Shown: in pieces, positions 25,798 through 37,713 of the stretch
Position numbering within the stretch: position 1 is the stretch's first letter
Layout of the letters: each line of letters opens with the position of its first letter
Source of the DNA: Artocarpus heterophyllus
Lineage: Eukaryota; Streptophyta; Magnoliopsida; Rosales; Moraceae
NCBI GenBank assembly: GCA_025403435.1
Contig: CM046353.1
Location: 18,811,875-18,875,874 of the forward strand
Length of the DNA stretch: 64,000 nucleotides
Direction of reading: 5' to 3'
Program-made: the position numbers and the translations under genes
The notes under the pieces: generated by a model
Seen by the model: only the letters and a program-made list of their open reading frames with translations
What the model was told of the DNA's origin: nothing
Database searches by the model: none

Positions 25798-28732
25798 TGT
25801 GACACCCATTATTTTCTTAATGGGTAATATAGTAATTAAATTAATTATTAGTGTGCCAACTAAAATTTTTTTCATCTAAAATCTATTTCATCCTATTTAT
25901 TTCTACCTATTTCAAAATTTTCTAAATTTTTTTCTATATCTATTTAGTATACTTACCGAAACGCTCTTGGAACATTAAATTAATTACAAAAGTGTCATTT
26001 GGCATTATATGAACTAAAGTCTCCGAAGGAGACATTCACAACCTAACCTCTACCCACTTTCATCAACTTTGTCCCCTAAATTATTACTTAACAATGCAGC
26101 CATCTTTTTATTAGGATCAAACATCTTCTCACGTCTGCCTCACTCCCATTCTTTCTTCCTCACATTTTGCTACAACAAAACACTAAGAGTAGCCAAGAAA
26201 ACTCAGCCACCATTTCCTTCCTTTGAAGCAAGGAAACTTCTAGCCATACCATAGCAACTAAAGCAGCAAAACGCCTACCAAACACACTTGAAAACACCTA
26301 GGAGAGCAGCCTATTTTCTTGCTCAAAAACCACCAAGAGCATTGCCAAGAACGTGGTCCAAACCCAACCAAAATCACCCAAGGACACAGCCCATATTCTT
26401 GTTCAAAAACCAGCCAAAACAGTTACATTCATGGCCAGCAAACCCTAAGAGTTCAAGCTAGATTTTTAATCCAAACTTTGGTGCTTTTCAAAGGAATTTT
26501 GAGGTAGGTTTTCTTTAATCTAAACTTGGTTTTTAGTATGTGTTTTCTCCATGTTTAATGCATAATTTTTGTGTTCAAAGTTCATGCAAATTTCTAGTTA
26601 TGTTAACATGCATATTTGAGCATTTATGAACAAAAACTTGAGTCTTGAGTTAAAACTCACAACCAACCTTTATTTTGGTTTGACAACAATGTTAGAAACA
26701 TGTTAGGAATGTTTAGAATCAGTTTCCATAGCTCTATGGTTAATGTTTTAAAGTTTCGAGCTTGAAGAGTAAACTTAAGCATATTTTCATCATTATTTGC
26801 AAGAAAAGCTAGAGATATGGTTCGATGATGATTTTGGTATAAAACTCATGAGAATATGTTTATTATGATTATATAATATATGCTGCATATTTTGGAATGG
26901 TTTTGAGATTTTGAACAAGGATAATATGTTTTGGGTTAAAGAAAAACTTGACATTCCATAAACTTTATAATACCTCTATGGCCAGTGGCTATTTCTTGAA
27001 ATTCTGGGATTAAATAAAGATGAATTTTGTAAATTGGTTTACATATTTAAAAAGTAGACATCCTACGCTTTCCAACGAGCTATCATGAGCCTAAATCGGA
27101 GTTGTATTTTATTTTCTATGAATTTTTTAATTTTCATATTAGAAACTAGTAAATCTGCCAATGGCAGTATACTGCCCGTTTACCTTAAGTAAACAACTTG
27201 TTAACCCATGTGCTGATTGTAGATAGTGAACCTACCCTTTTTGCAAAAGTATACTACCAGTTTGTCATGGTATACTAGCTGCTAACCTAAACCAAGAACC
27301 CAACTTTGCTCACCTTCTAATTCCTTAATGTCTTACAACCTTTCCAACACTATCCTAAGTGATTTATGAATCTTATTAGAGACTAAAATATATAGATTAC
27401 TTGTATACATTTTATATTGTGTTAACACAAAAATTGTTTACTTTGGTATTCAAAAAGAAATTGGCATAAAAACTTTATGGCATACTAGTGAGATAGATTT
27501 ACACATGATTTATTTATGAATGTGGTTGTATGTTGTGCTTTAGTTCTAATTGTCCTTATGCACACCTTAGGATCAAGGGACTGTGGAGCTAACGTTAATT
27601 GATTCTGAGATTAAAAGATTGTTGATAAGCTTGGAAGGTAGGGAATCTTCTTTTGTGAGGTTTTTATAGAATTAAAAATTGGTTGTTTTATTGAAAGATA
27701 TATATGTATATTGAACTGCTATTATATGAGTGTTACATATGAGATAATGATATGAACTCATCATGTATTGTACAGGGAGAAGTATATTGATTTAATATAT
27801 GTTGTTGCAAATTGAGAAGCATGGTTAGGAATATTAACTCTATAAATAATAAATGATTATAGAGGAATGGTAAGAAGTAAAGAGTGCAGCGGTTATGTCA
27901 TTGGGCACGAATACCCTAAAAAGTAAAATAGGGGAAGGCGACGACGCTCCCTTGGGTCGAAAGTCTTAGAACACATTGTACAGGAATTGACTTGGTGAGG
28001 ACTTGGGGCTTGATGTCCCCTCACAGGAACACCCTTGGAATGTTTGGAGGGTGATTAAGTGCATCCATTTGGGTTTCATTGAGTTGAGTGATATGATATT
28101 CTACTGCACGGTGGATACAAATGAGCATAATTGAATCCTGAATTAATATGTGTATATATATATATGTATGGAACTTGGTAGGAATGAGCATAAGATATCC
28201 ACCAGAATTGAACATGATAAAATTGATGAATAATGATGAGAACTAACTAACCATGTAAGTTTTAATGTGGTAAAGATAAAAACCTAAAGGTGAGTAATGG
28301 TTTTCCCTACTGAGCATGTTGTCACTCATTCCCTTATATTTTCATCTTTTCGCGACTCACTAAGTGTGAAGTGGCTACGAGGAAAATAGTTGAGGAAGCT
28401 ATGTAGCTATATTACATTGGGATTGCTTCAATTGTTAAGAATGTTCTTCATGATAATGTAAGCATCAATTGTTACTTTATGTGAATGAATTAAGATATGT
28501 TGAGGGTTGAAATGATGATGACGACAGTTTTATATTATTAAATTTAAGATGTTAAATTAAACTATGGTTTAATTGTCGTTTATATTTTTATTTTTGATTT
28601 GAAAGTTTTCATTTGAGTCCCGGGTAACCTTATTTTTGAAGTTTTACTTTTATTTTTTATTTTTATTTTAATTCATTAAAAACTGTTAATCCCTATATAA
28701 GGGTATTACAGGGCCCATATAAGGGCGTTACA
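25798..28732 (+). repeat. Old LTR of the LOG/CRP element family
   Basis: It starts TGTGACACCCATTATTTTC and ends GGGTATTACA (28710) or, 22 bp later, GGGCGTTACA (28732). Homology with the young LTR is clear at the start hairpin, around 27985-28080 (GGTGAGGACTTGGGGCTTGA), at the CCCTACTGAGCATGTTG box (about 28303) and over the last 230 bp. At 2.9 kb it is longer than the 1973-bp young LTR. It is a single 3' LTR with no matching 5' LTR in the window. It directly abuts transporter coding sequence at 28733. Confidence 0.75.
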
Positions 28733-30334
28733 GGGTTTCTGGAGGTCCCCAAAGACAGCAGTCTTTTGTTTGAAACACAAGACAATAGCTCCGCATTTGA
28801 AGTCGCAAGTTGGATATAATTTTACATGTTCTTATTGTAGTATATTATTCAAATTGTCAATTTCTGATTAAAATTTATTTTTGTTTTTGGGTTGTTTGGG
28901 AACTAAATTGCAGTTCCAACATATTTATCTAGTGTTTTCTCTCACATGTTATTGGTATTTTTCGTTCTAGCTTCTTGTTTCAACTATGTTCCCAAATGTC
29001 CTAAAATTGTTTTGTGCTATTGGCTCTGTTGTCACGCTATTATTTTATTGAGAAGTACAGCCGATCATTCTTTATTTTATTGCTGATATGCTGTCCATAA
29101 GCCTCATTTTGGCCAAGGTTTTGCATGATATGATAAATTTACCCCAGCATCATATCAACACTGAAGCTAATCTAATTTGGTTTGACTTTGAATCTATTAA
29201 GGTGTAGGCTGTTCGCCTTCGGTGATAACTTTTCTTCATTAGGATCCTCCTTATAGGATAAATGTTGGGGGATGTTTTATGGAGTGTAAAAGCTGTTGAT
29301 GGATTACAGTTTTATTTAAAGAAACAGAAAACACATTTCATTCAAGTTATAGCATTTTCTATTCATGCTTTCTGAAAGATATATGTCCGACATTTTCAGT
29401 ATTTACAATATAATATTTCCTCAAAATTTTCCTTTGGGCCATATTGCAGAACTAGTTTTTAATGAACTCTTTATCCTCCCATTTTTGGGTAGGTGCCTTG
29501 ATAAAGCTGCTCTTATAACTGATGCTGAGATGAACAGTGGAGACTTCTCGAATCCTTGGAGGCTTTGCACAGTAACTCAGGCGGAGGAACGGAAGATTTT
29601 GATCAGCATGTTTCCCATTTGGGCTAATGGAATAGTCTTTGCTGCCGTTTATGCCCAAATGTCCACAATGTTTGTGGAACAAGGGACAATGATGGACAAA
29701 ACCATCGGTTCTTTCACCATTCTGCCAGCTTCTCTCTCAACTTTCGACATCATCAGTGTTATTTTCTGGGTTCCTGTTCACGATAGGGTAATTGTCCCAA
29801 TCGCTGGGAGATTCACAGGCCAGGAAAGGGGCTTTTTGAAGCTGCAAAGGATGGGAATTGGCCTCTTTCTCTCAGTTCTGTGCATGTCAACTGCCTCTAT
29901 GGTGAAAATTAATCGGTTGCAGCTTGCCAAAGAGCTAGGTTTAGTTGACAAACCGGTAGCTGTGCTGCTAAGTATCTTTTGGCAAGTATCCTATTACTTC
30001 TTGTTTGGTGCTGCAGAGATTTTTACGTTCATCGGGCAACTCGAGTTCTTATATAACCAATCTCCAGATGCTATGCAGAGTTTGTGTAGTGCATTAGCGC
30101 TTGTGTCAACTTCGCTACGGAATTACCTGAGCTCGTTGATTTTGACCATTATAACTTACTTCACAACGAAAGGTGGACAGACCGGATGGATACTGGACAA
30201 CCTGAATGAAGGTCATCTTGATTCTTTTTTTCTGGCTTTTGGCCGGACTCAGCTTGTTTAACATGTTGGCTTATGTCTTCTGTGCCAAAAAGTACAAGCA
30301 GAAGCAGCCTACTAAGGATTCTCCAGAGAAATGA
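28733..30334 (+). pseudogene. NRT1/PTR family (NPF) transporter, C-terminal half fragment
   Basis: NPF/POT proteins are 12-TM proton-coupled importers of nitrate or peptides. 28735-28790 encodes FLEVPKDSSLLFETQDNSS of the central loop. After about 620 bp without homology (intron or insertion ending near TTGCAG 29450), coding resumes at about 29493 with CLDKAALITDAE, then NPWRLCTVTQAEERKIL, MSTMFVEQGTMMDK, GSFTILPASLSTFD, RMGIGLFLSVL, LFGAAEIFTFIGQLEF and GHLDSFF. This is TM7 to TM12 in family order, closest in feel to the NPF8/PTR2 group. One extra T in the T-run at about 30222-30229 shifts the frame; after it, GLSLFNMLAYVFCAKKYKQK runs to a stop at 30332-30334. The N-terminal half is absent and replaced by an LTR. 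It is non-functional. Confidence 0.85.
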
Positions 30335-30347
30335 ATTATTTCCGAGA

Positions 30348-30468
30348 AAAAAAAAAAAAAAAAAAAAAGACTCTGAACTAAAGTGGCTAAAAGGATGAAA
30401 GCCAAAATATTAACATTTGTCCTCGCTCCCAGTGGTTTGCAAATAAGCGTTTCCATGTGTTTATGTGT

Positions 30469-30502
<34 letters not shown>
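30348..30502. repeat. Poly(A) run and (TG)n microsatellite
   Basis: An uninterrupted A run lies at about 30350-30369, just after the NPF stop codon. An alternating TG run lies at about 30475-30502. The segment 30503-30866 that follows shows nothing recognisable and is perhaps old 3' untranslated sequence. Confidence 0.7.
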
Positions 30503-30866
30503 ATGAAACATCTTTTCAGACGTCACGAAATTTGTTACCATTTGATTTTAGTTGAAAAAAAAAATGAAATTTGGCGTTTGTCTCCCTCAAGATACAGGTA
30601 TGATTTTTTGTTCTCAGTCATATCATTCAAGACACACGATATAAGAATGTGACAGTTTTACCATTAGCCTTAGGCATATTCACTTGTCTCACTTTAATCC
30701 CGTCATTTATTTTTAAAGGTCTTTCCTACCCTAATGTGTTTGAAATGTACAATAAAATATCTACACTATGATGTAACATGAATATCACATGCAAGTATTT
30801 TAAGAAAAATAAAATGTAAAAAGAAAAAAGCAAATTTGGAAAAAAAAAAATCTAAAAGAGAAATTG

Positions 30867-32742
30867 TAACGCCCCGAAATTTAATTAAGTGATATTAGTA
30901 AGTGAAATAGTGAAACTAGTGTGCCATGATAAATTTATAAACTTAATTTGACTATTTTGTGGTATTCTAAATTAATGTTATTTTTTGTTGTCTTAATGAT
31001 TTTTAAATTACTCTTAATTATTTTTGTTTGTTATTTTGAATTTTGGAAACAAAACAATTTGTCAGAAACCAAACATATCTTGTTTTACAAAACCGTGGGC
31101 GTCACACGGTTTCCACATAATGAGACCGTTCAATTTTCTCTCTATTTATACCCTCTTAATCTCTTTCCCTCCCTCACTCTCGTTCTCTCTCTTCTCTCAC
31201 TCTCCTTCACTCGTCTCTCTCGTTCTCTCCCTTTCTCTCTCCTTTTTCCCTAAATCTTTGAATCAAAAATCAAGTCAAGCTTTGGTTTTCAGTGGATTGA
31301 AGGCTCGAAAACATGATTTAACAACCACAAACACGATTCAAGGATTGAATCAAGGTTAGTTTTCAAAATTTCAAAACTTTTTTTTAAAATCTAAGCTTGT
31401 TTAAGCTTAGAAAACCTTTAATCTAAGTTAAAGAAACTTAAAACACCTAGAATATAAGCTTAGTTTGAAGAAAAACAGATTTAAATTAAGATTTTTCATC
31501 TTTCTTTATTTTTTTTCTTATTTTTGGATTTATTCAAAATCTTTGTGTAAATCTTGTTTTAATGTATTAAAAAGTGTTCTATTATGTTTTTCTATCAATT
31601 ATGATCATTATCTATGCCTGAGAATTGAAAAAAACAGGTTAAAATGAGGATTTGGGCTTGGGGAGGCCAAAACCTGTGCCTGAAAAATTCTAGAATTTTA
31701 TAGTTCGGCGGGCCGAACCTGGAAAAGTTTGGCCGATCAAACCTGGCTTGCCGGTAGGCCGAACCAGGGGGACCGGCAGGCCGACTAGACGTAGTGAAGA
31801 TTTATCATTTTTTACCCATTTTTACTGTTTTAAACCCCGATTGAGAATTTAAAATTTATAATATGATTATGCAAACTAAATGGCACACTTGGACACCATG
31901 ACATAGGTTAATAATGTAAAATATCCTAAGCTAGAAATTGATGAGCTTAGTTTATGTTTAAGGTTGTTCGAGGTTCCACGGAGCCAACGTGTAGCGGACT
32001 GGGACTACGGTGTGGGACACCAGCACGAGTATTGAGGTAGGACTTCTAACCCCTTTCTTAGTAGCCAAGCTTTAAATGATTTTGGCGTTAAAGGATTTTA
32101 TTTTAAAATGTTTTCAACAAATGATATAATGTTTTAAATGTCTTCACAAAGGGGCTTTTGGCCACATAATAATTTCTTTCAAAATGATTTCCTTCAAAAT
32201 GATTTTCTATAGAATGAATTTCAAGGAACGGTTTAGATGAGCTTTTTAACAATTTTCATTACTTATCAAGAATTGTATGATCATAATGAATTAAATAATA
32301 GATGTAATTGAGAGTACTCGGTAACACGAGATTTAAATAATAATAAATATATATAAGGGCATGATGCCATAATCAGAGATCGGGTCTTGTAGCATGCGAC
32401 TTTAGGAGCAAGTCCTGAAACCCAACTGGACTACTATGGTGGTGATAAATATGGTTTGCACAGAAAACAAAAAAGGTACTCTTTGGACAGACTGTATTGA
32501 TAAGACTTATTTAAATGAATTTATCTATTTATTTATTTATATAACTCTGTATTTCTAATTATTTCCTTGAAAGGTAAATATCATATTTAATATGTTTATT
32601 TGTTTTGAAACATAGTCCTACTGAGCCTTTCGCTCACTTTTTATTTATTTTTATTTTTCCCTTTGGTGGAATCCAACTTAGAACCGGCGGAGAGTCTATT
32701 GCCTGGACTCACGAGCAATAGAGGATCTTGAGTAGGTTAGTA
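30867..32742 (+). repeat. LTR-like fragment, plus orientation
   Basis: It begins TGTAACGCCCCGAAATTTAA. It has a TATTTATA box at 31142 followed by a pyrimidine-rich CTCTTTCCCTCCCTC stretch, typical of a promoter and R region. It carries the CCTACTGAGCCTTTCGCTCA box at about 32608 common in plant LTRs. It is cut at about 32742 by a reversed copia LTR. It holds an array of GGCGGGCCGAACC-type words at 31704-31790. No internal coding region is attached. Confidence 0.55.
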
Positions 32743-33620
32743 GCTGTAGTCTCCATGACATATCATAAGGTATCGAATCCCCATAGGTTTATCCATAATC
32801 GGCTTAAGGACAAGTTTATCTTACCTTCCTAATTATTTTTATCTTACGTTCCATTATCTTACCATTAGAAAACTTATCATCTAAAGACAGTATACCATTC
32901 GGTTACACCTATGTATCCAAATGGTTGAGCGCTCTAGTTTTTCACTTACAGGATAATGTATATAAGAGGATATCACTACTCCTAAAGAGGAGCTATGGAT
33001 TCCATATCTATGAATAACAGGTCTACGCTATCAAGAGTCATGCCTCCAACGTACCGACATGCGTACTACTATTAAAATGTGGATGTCATCCTTTGGCACA
33101 TCAAAAGAGACAAGTCAAGACAATAGGCCCACTATTCATATCAGGATTAAGATACAATACATATGATTATATAAAGTGAATCAATTTGTCGAGACAGAAT
33201 TATTAATCCAAATCAATTCACTTTATGTCCCAATCCAACACATCGTCACCTATGAAAATGTGCCAATATTTCTATTCACGGAGTCCACCTCTGATGGTCA
33301 AGACAAATCATCTCTCGTTAGGGATATTGACAACATATCAATCTTTGCATGAATAAAGCGCCTAACTTTATTTCCTTGATTGTGGATCTTATGATTTAGA
33401 CTGTCACCTTAAGAATCATGTCTTCCGCATAATCTATCCATCATATGCCCAATTCTTAAAGGTTTAGACTAAAAGTCTCAGACTTTTATTTGCTTAACAT
33501 ACATTCAACAAATATGAACATAAAAAGGACAAGATTTGGTATATAAATAATAAATAAATTCTTTATTGCTAAAAATGTCTCCAAAAACATACTACATTTT
33601 TACTCCTTAGGGTTCCAACA
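32743..33620 (-). repeat. Reversed, truncated copia LTR, copy D
   Basis: The reverse complement starts TGTTGGAACCCTAAGGAGTA at 33620 and follows copies A-C for about 880 bp, ending near the GTCTCCATGACATA word (1669-1690 in copy A). The remaining half of the LTR is absent. Confidence 0.8.
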
Positions 33621-34172
33621 GAGATGAAGATGGAGTTATACCCTGGTGGTTTGAAAACTTCGGCTTTGAACTTTTGGGCTAAATTAATGTATTTGAAAAT
33701 GGAAAACAATTGGACGAACAAGTCATTTGACTAGATGCTGAAGCTGTGGATATATAATCTTCCAATTCTTCAACATCTTAGTTTGCATTATGAGGCCAAA
33801 CAAAAGTTTAAGAAACTTAAGTTAGGGTATAAGTCAATTCATGTTTGCAAGTGTGATTGTGAGTTATTTTAAAGGAAAATGGAGATTTAGAAGTGTGCCT
33901 AGTATGTAACAAAAGTTGATGGCTAGATAAAAACACAAAGGATAAAAAAGTGCCATATAAGGTTTTGAGGTACTTTCCTTTGAAGAATCATTTGGAGCGA
34001 TTGTATGCTTTACATCATATTGTTAATGACATGACATGTCACCATCGATGTCGATCAAGAAAAGAAAAGGTGATGCGACATCTTGTTGATTGTAACTTTT
34101 AGAACGATTTTGATATAAAGTACCCAGATTTTGCGAGTGAACCTCGAAATGTTAGCTTAGGGTTGGCCGTTG
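33621..34172 (+). pseudogene. CACTA TNPD (Transposase_21) fragment
   Basis: Translation in shifting frames gives ALNFWAKLMYLKMENNWTNK, SFD-MLKLW, EAKQKFKKLKLGYKSIHVCK, then CDCELF, a KVLRYFPL-like stretch, and FDIKYPDFASEPRNVSLGLA. This is the ordered N-terminal motif series of the plant En/Spm TNPD transposase (the IHAC..DC box and the YPDFA.DPRNVRLGL box). Stops and frame changes are frequent and homology ends at about 34165. The fragment is not contiguous with the CACTA element at 7473-11970, which lacks TNPD. Confidence 0.8.
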
Positions 34173-35800
34173 ACAGTTCCTATTGAAACCAATCCAATTA
34201 ATGTAGAAAAACCAACCGAAGAACAGCCTAAAGGCTTCATCGTAATAAGTGGATCAGGTGTCAACACGAGAGGTATATGTTAAATGGTGAAGCCTACTTG
34301 GCTGAACCAATTGAACATTATAGGGATCCTTATATTTACACATAGGCTATGAAGGATGTTGATTCAAAACCCTAGATAGAAGCTATGAATACTAAGATAA
34401 AGTATATGGAGACTAATCAAGTTTGGAAACTTGTGGATCTTCACAAAAGGGTAAAATTTATAAGGTGTAAGTGGATCTACAAGAGAAAGAGAAGAGCAAA
34501 TGGGAAAGTCAAAACCTATAAGGCTAGATTGGTAGTTAAGGGATACACGCAAAAGGAATGATTCAATTACAAGGAAACCTTTTCGCCTATAGCCATTCTT
34601 AAGTCGATCCGCATTCTCTTGTCCATAGCTTCCTGTAACTATCTTGATGAGTCCATATATATGGTGCAGCCTAACAGGTTCAAGGCTAAAGGTCAAGAGA
34701 GCAAGATCTACAAGCTGCTAAAGTCAATTTATGGACTTAAGTAGGCTTCTCATTTTTGGAAGATATGATTTGATTAGGTGATCAAGACTTATAGATTCTA
34801 ACAAAACGTGGAAGAACCATGTGTCTGCAAACACATTAAGGATGTGAATATGGTTTTTCTACTAATCTATATAGATAACATTCTACTAATTGGCAATAAT
34901 GCTGGGACATTATCATCAGTTAAATTATTTTTGACCAAGTAGTTTGACATAAAAGACTTAGGTAAAGCTAATTATGTTCTGGGTATCCAAATCTTTCAGG
35001 ATAGCAAAAACAAAATGATAGCTTTATCCCAAGCTACATATATAGATAAAATTCTTGACAAGTATACAATGTAGAATTTCAAGAAAGGTGGACAGCTATC
35101 TAGGTCTAGAATTACTATTTCTAAGAAAGACTCTCCAAAGTTTGATGAAGAAAGAGAATACATGAAGAAGGTAACTTATGTTTTGGCAGTGGATAGTCTC
35201 ATATATGCGACGCTTTACACACGACCGGACATTTGTTATGTAGTCAGGATAGTAAGTCGGATTGAGGACTGAACCACTAGGTTGCGGTCAAGCATACTTT
35301 GAAGTACCTAAGAAAGACTAGAGGTTATATGCTAGTATATTCGGATGAGGATCTAACACTTCTAAGATATACTAATTCGGATTTTTAATCTTGTTTGGAT
35401 TTGAGAAAATCGACTTCTGGTTCTGTGTTTACTCTAGGTGGAGGCGTCATTGTTTAGAGAAGTGTCAAGCAGGGTTGCACTTTAGATTCAATGATGTAGG
35501 CCAAGTATGTGGCAGCTAGCAATGCTTCAAAAGAAGTAGTGTAGCTCCGCAAGTTCCTTGGAGATCTTTAGGTAGTTCCTTGTCTAGATAAAACGGTATT
35601 GCTATATTGTGATAACACTGTAATGATAGCTAATGCTAAGGAACCAAGATTTCATAAGAAGAGTAAGCATCTACATCAGAAGTATCATGTGATAAAGGAC
35701 ATCATGGAAATATGGAAATGTGCTTGATTGCGTTTGAGGACATTATGGCCTATCGGGGCTATGGGGATGCATAACATATCATATTTACTTACTTAGTGTA
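34173..35800 (+). pseudogene. Copia RT and RNase H relic
   Basis: From about 34173 the copia polyprotein resumes with the loop GEAYLAEPIEHYRDPY. Then come RT motifs CKWIYKRKRRANGKV (about 34470), ARLVVKGYTQKE, YGLK-ASHFW, LLIYIDNILLIG (about 34858-34895, where the usual YVDD Asp-Asp is reduced to D-N) and LGIQIFQD. RNase H motifs follow, STSGSVFTLGG, AKYVAASNASKEVV and YCDNTVMIANA. Many stops are present. It joins the 3' LTR through GTGGGAGAT (35802-35810). Confidence 0.85.
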
Positions 35801-35810
35801 AGTGGGAGAT

Positions 35811-37713
35811 TGTTAGATATAGTACCGTAAGGAGTAAAATGTTGTAATATTTTTTTGGAGACATTTTATCAATAAAAAATTTATTTATTGTTCATATACC
35901 AAATGTTATTCTCGTTATGTTCTATTTTGTTGAATGTATAATAAGCAAACAAAAGTATAAAACTGTCAGTCTAAACCTTTAAGAATCATGCTTATAATGG
36001 ACAGATTAAGCAAAAGACATGAATCTTAAAGGTGATGGTCTAAATCATAAGATCCACAATCGAGGGAATAAAGTTGGGCGCTTTATTCATGTTAAGATTG
36101 TTATGTTGTCTACATATCTAATGGAAGATGGCTTGTCTTAGTCATCGGAGTAAGACTCCACGAGTAGAAATATTAGGGCATTGTCATAGTTGACGATGTA
36201 TTAGATCGGGATACAAGTTGAATTGATTTGGTTAAGAATTCCATTTGTTTAAATCAATTCACTTTTGACAATCATATCTGTTATGTCTTAACCTTGAAAT
36301 CACTAATGGTTCTATATTCTAGACTTATATCTTTTGATGTACCATAGAGTGACATCCTGACTTAATGATAGTACATATATTGGTACATTGGAGACATGAC
36401 TATTAATTCACGTAGACTCATTATTCATTGATACAGAATCCATAGCCCTTTTTGTAGAGTTAATGATATTCTCTTATATGCATTATCCTATAGTTGGAAG
36501 AATAGAGCGCTCAACCATTTGGATATATAGGTATAACTGAATGGCATTTTATCTATGGATAGTAAGCATTCCAATGGTGTGATAATGAAATGTAAGATAA
36601 AAATAATCAAAAAAGTAAAACAAAATTTAACTTTACGCCGATTATGAATGTCCTATGGGAATATGACACATTACGATATGTCATAGACAGTTAACTTATT
36701 GAAGCTTCATAATTTTATGTAATTCGAGAGTGCAGCTCTAAGCTTTTAGTGGAGTAGTGTTAGAATTGATAATTATAAAAAATATATCTAGGATATTATA
36801 TTTTATAATTATAGGAGCTTGATCTATATATGTCTATCGGGTCTCCTTTGTTAGCTCATAATATATCCTACAACGATACGACGTGTTTTTCCTACATATT
36901 AGTGACTTATATTAAATTATTAGATTTGTTGAAATTTGATAATACTAGATTTAATAATTTATGTTAGTTTATCGATTGAATTAATTTTGTAAATTAATTC
37001 AAGATAAACATGTTAAATTATTTGGATAATATTTATTTACTATGGGATCACCTGTATATGACTGTTTTAATTAGATAATATCTTTATTGGGTTATTTGAA
37101 TTAAAACTAAGGCTCTATCTAAGATTCTCGGGTGAAAATAAAATATTATGAGGATTCCAGATTATCACACAGTCGATAGGCCAGTGGGAAACTTCGATAG
37201 GTGCTGAACATGCGATAATCAATATACGTATTTTTGATGCATTTTTCATCAGGAGTCGATCCAGACTCAAATTTTGAGGCCTCATTAGATAAGGTTTAAT
37301 CCCAAATTCGATCACTATAAATAGGGGTAAGTTTTTTTAATTATTTAGATCATTTGAGCGGCATAAAGTGAGTACTTTAGTGAGACAAACTCTGAAACTC
37401 CCTAAGAGCTATTATTCAACATCAAGAATTTTAGCTCTAGGTCTTCTTAAGTGGTTGGAAGAAGAGTCATCAAAAGAAAAGCCGTATGATATGTGACCAT
37501 CCATACTCCGATCATGGATAGAGAATAGCAAAGAACACTAGTTAGTGGAGGCTCTTTTGGAACGTTTTTCTCTTCGTAGTTTCCTACTGCTTTCGATATA
37601 CAAAAGAGATTAGTAAGATTTGTCATTAATTTATGCATTTAGTATGTCAAACTTGTGTTTTAGAAAATACTGTAATTTAAAATTTTTAAAATTCTACTCC
37701 TTACTGTTTTCCA
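35811..37713 (+). repeat. Copia 3' LTR, copy C
   Basis: It starts TGTTAGATATAGTACCGTAA and ends near TTACTGTTTTCCA. It pairs with copy B. The GC-rich patch of copy B (20006-20095) is reduced here to about 45 bp at 37160-37205, so the patch is variable within the family. Confidence 0.85.

Larger units (their letters stand above)
18672..37713 (+). mobile_element. Ty1/copia element nested in the gypsy 5' LTR, itself interrupted
   Basis: The element has 5' LTR 18672-20601, a tRNA-iMet-type primer site at 20604, gag and protease-integrase relics to 24013, RT-RNase H relics from about 34173 to 35800, a GTGGGAGAT tract, and 3' LTR 35811-37713. The interval 24014-34172 is foreign. About 100-150 codons between integrase and RT are missing, so the foreign DNA replaced rather than merely split the region. 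All coding parts contain stops. Target duplication is no longer clear. Confidence 0.85.

Noticed and set aside
30348..30370. Poly(A) after the NPF stop as evidence for a processed retrocopy
   Set aside because: The A run is followed by further plausible 3' flank, only about 14 bp separate it from the stop, and the fragment has a large non-coding interruption upstream, so an mRNA origin is not supported.
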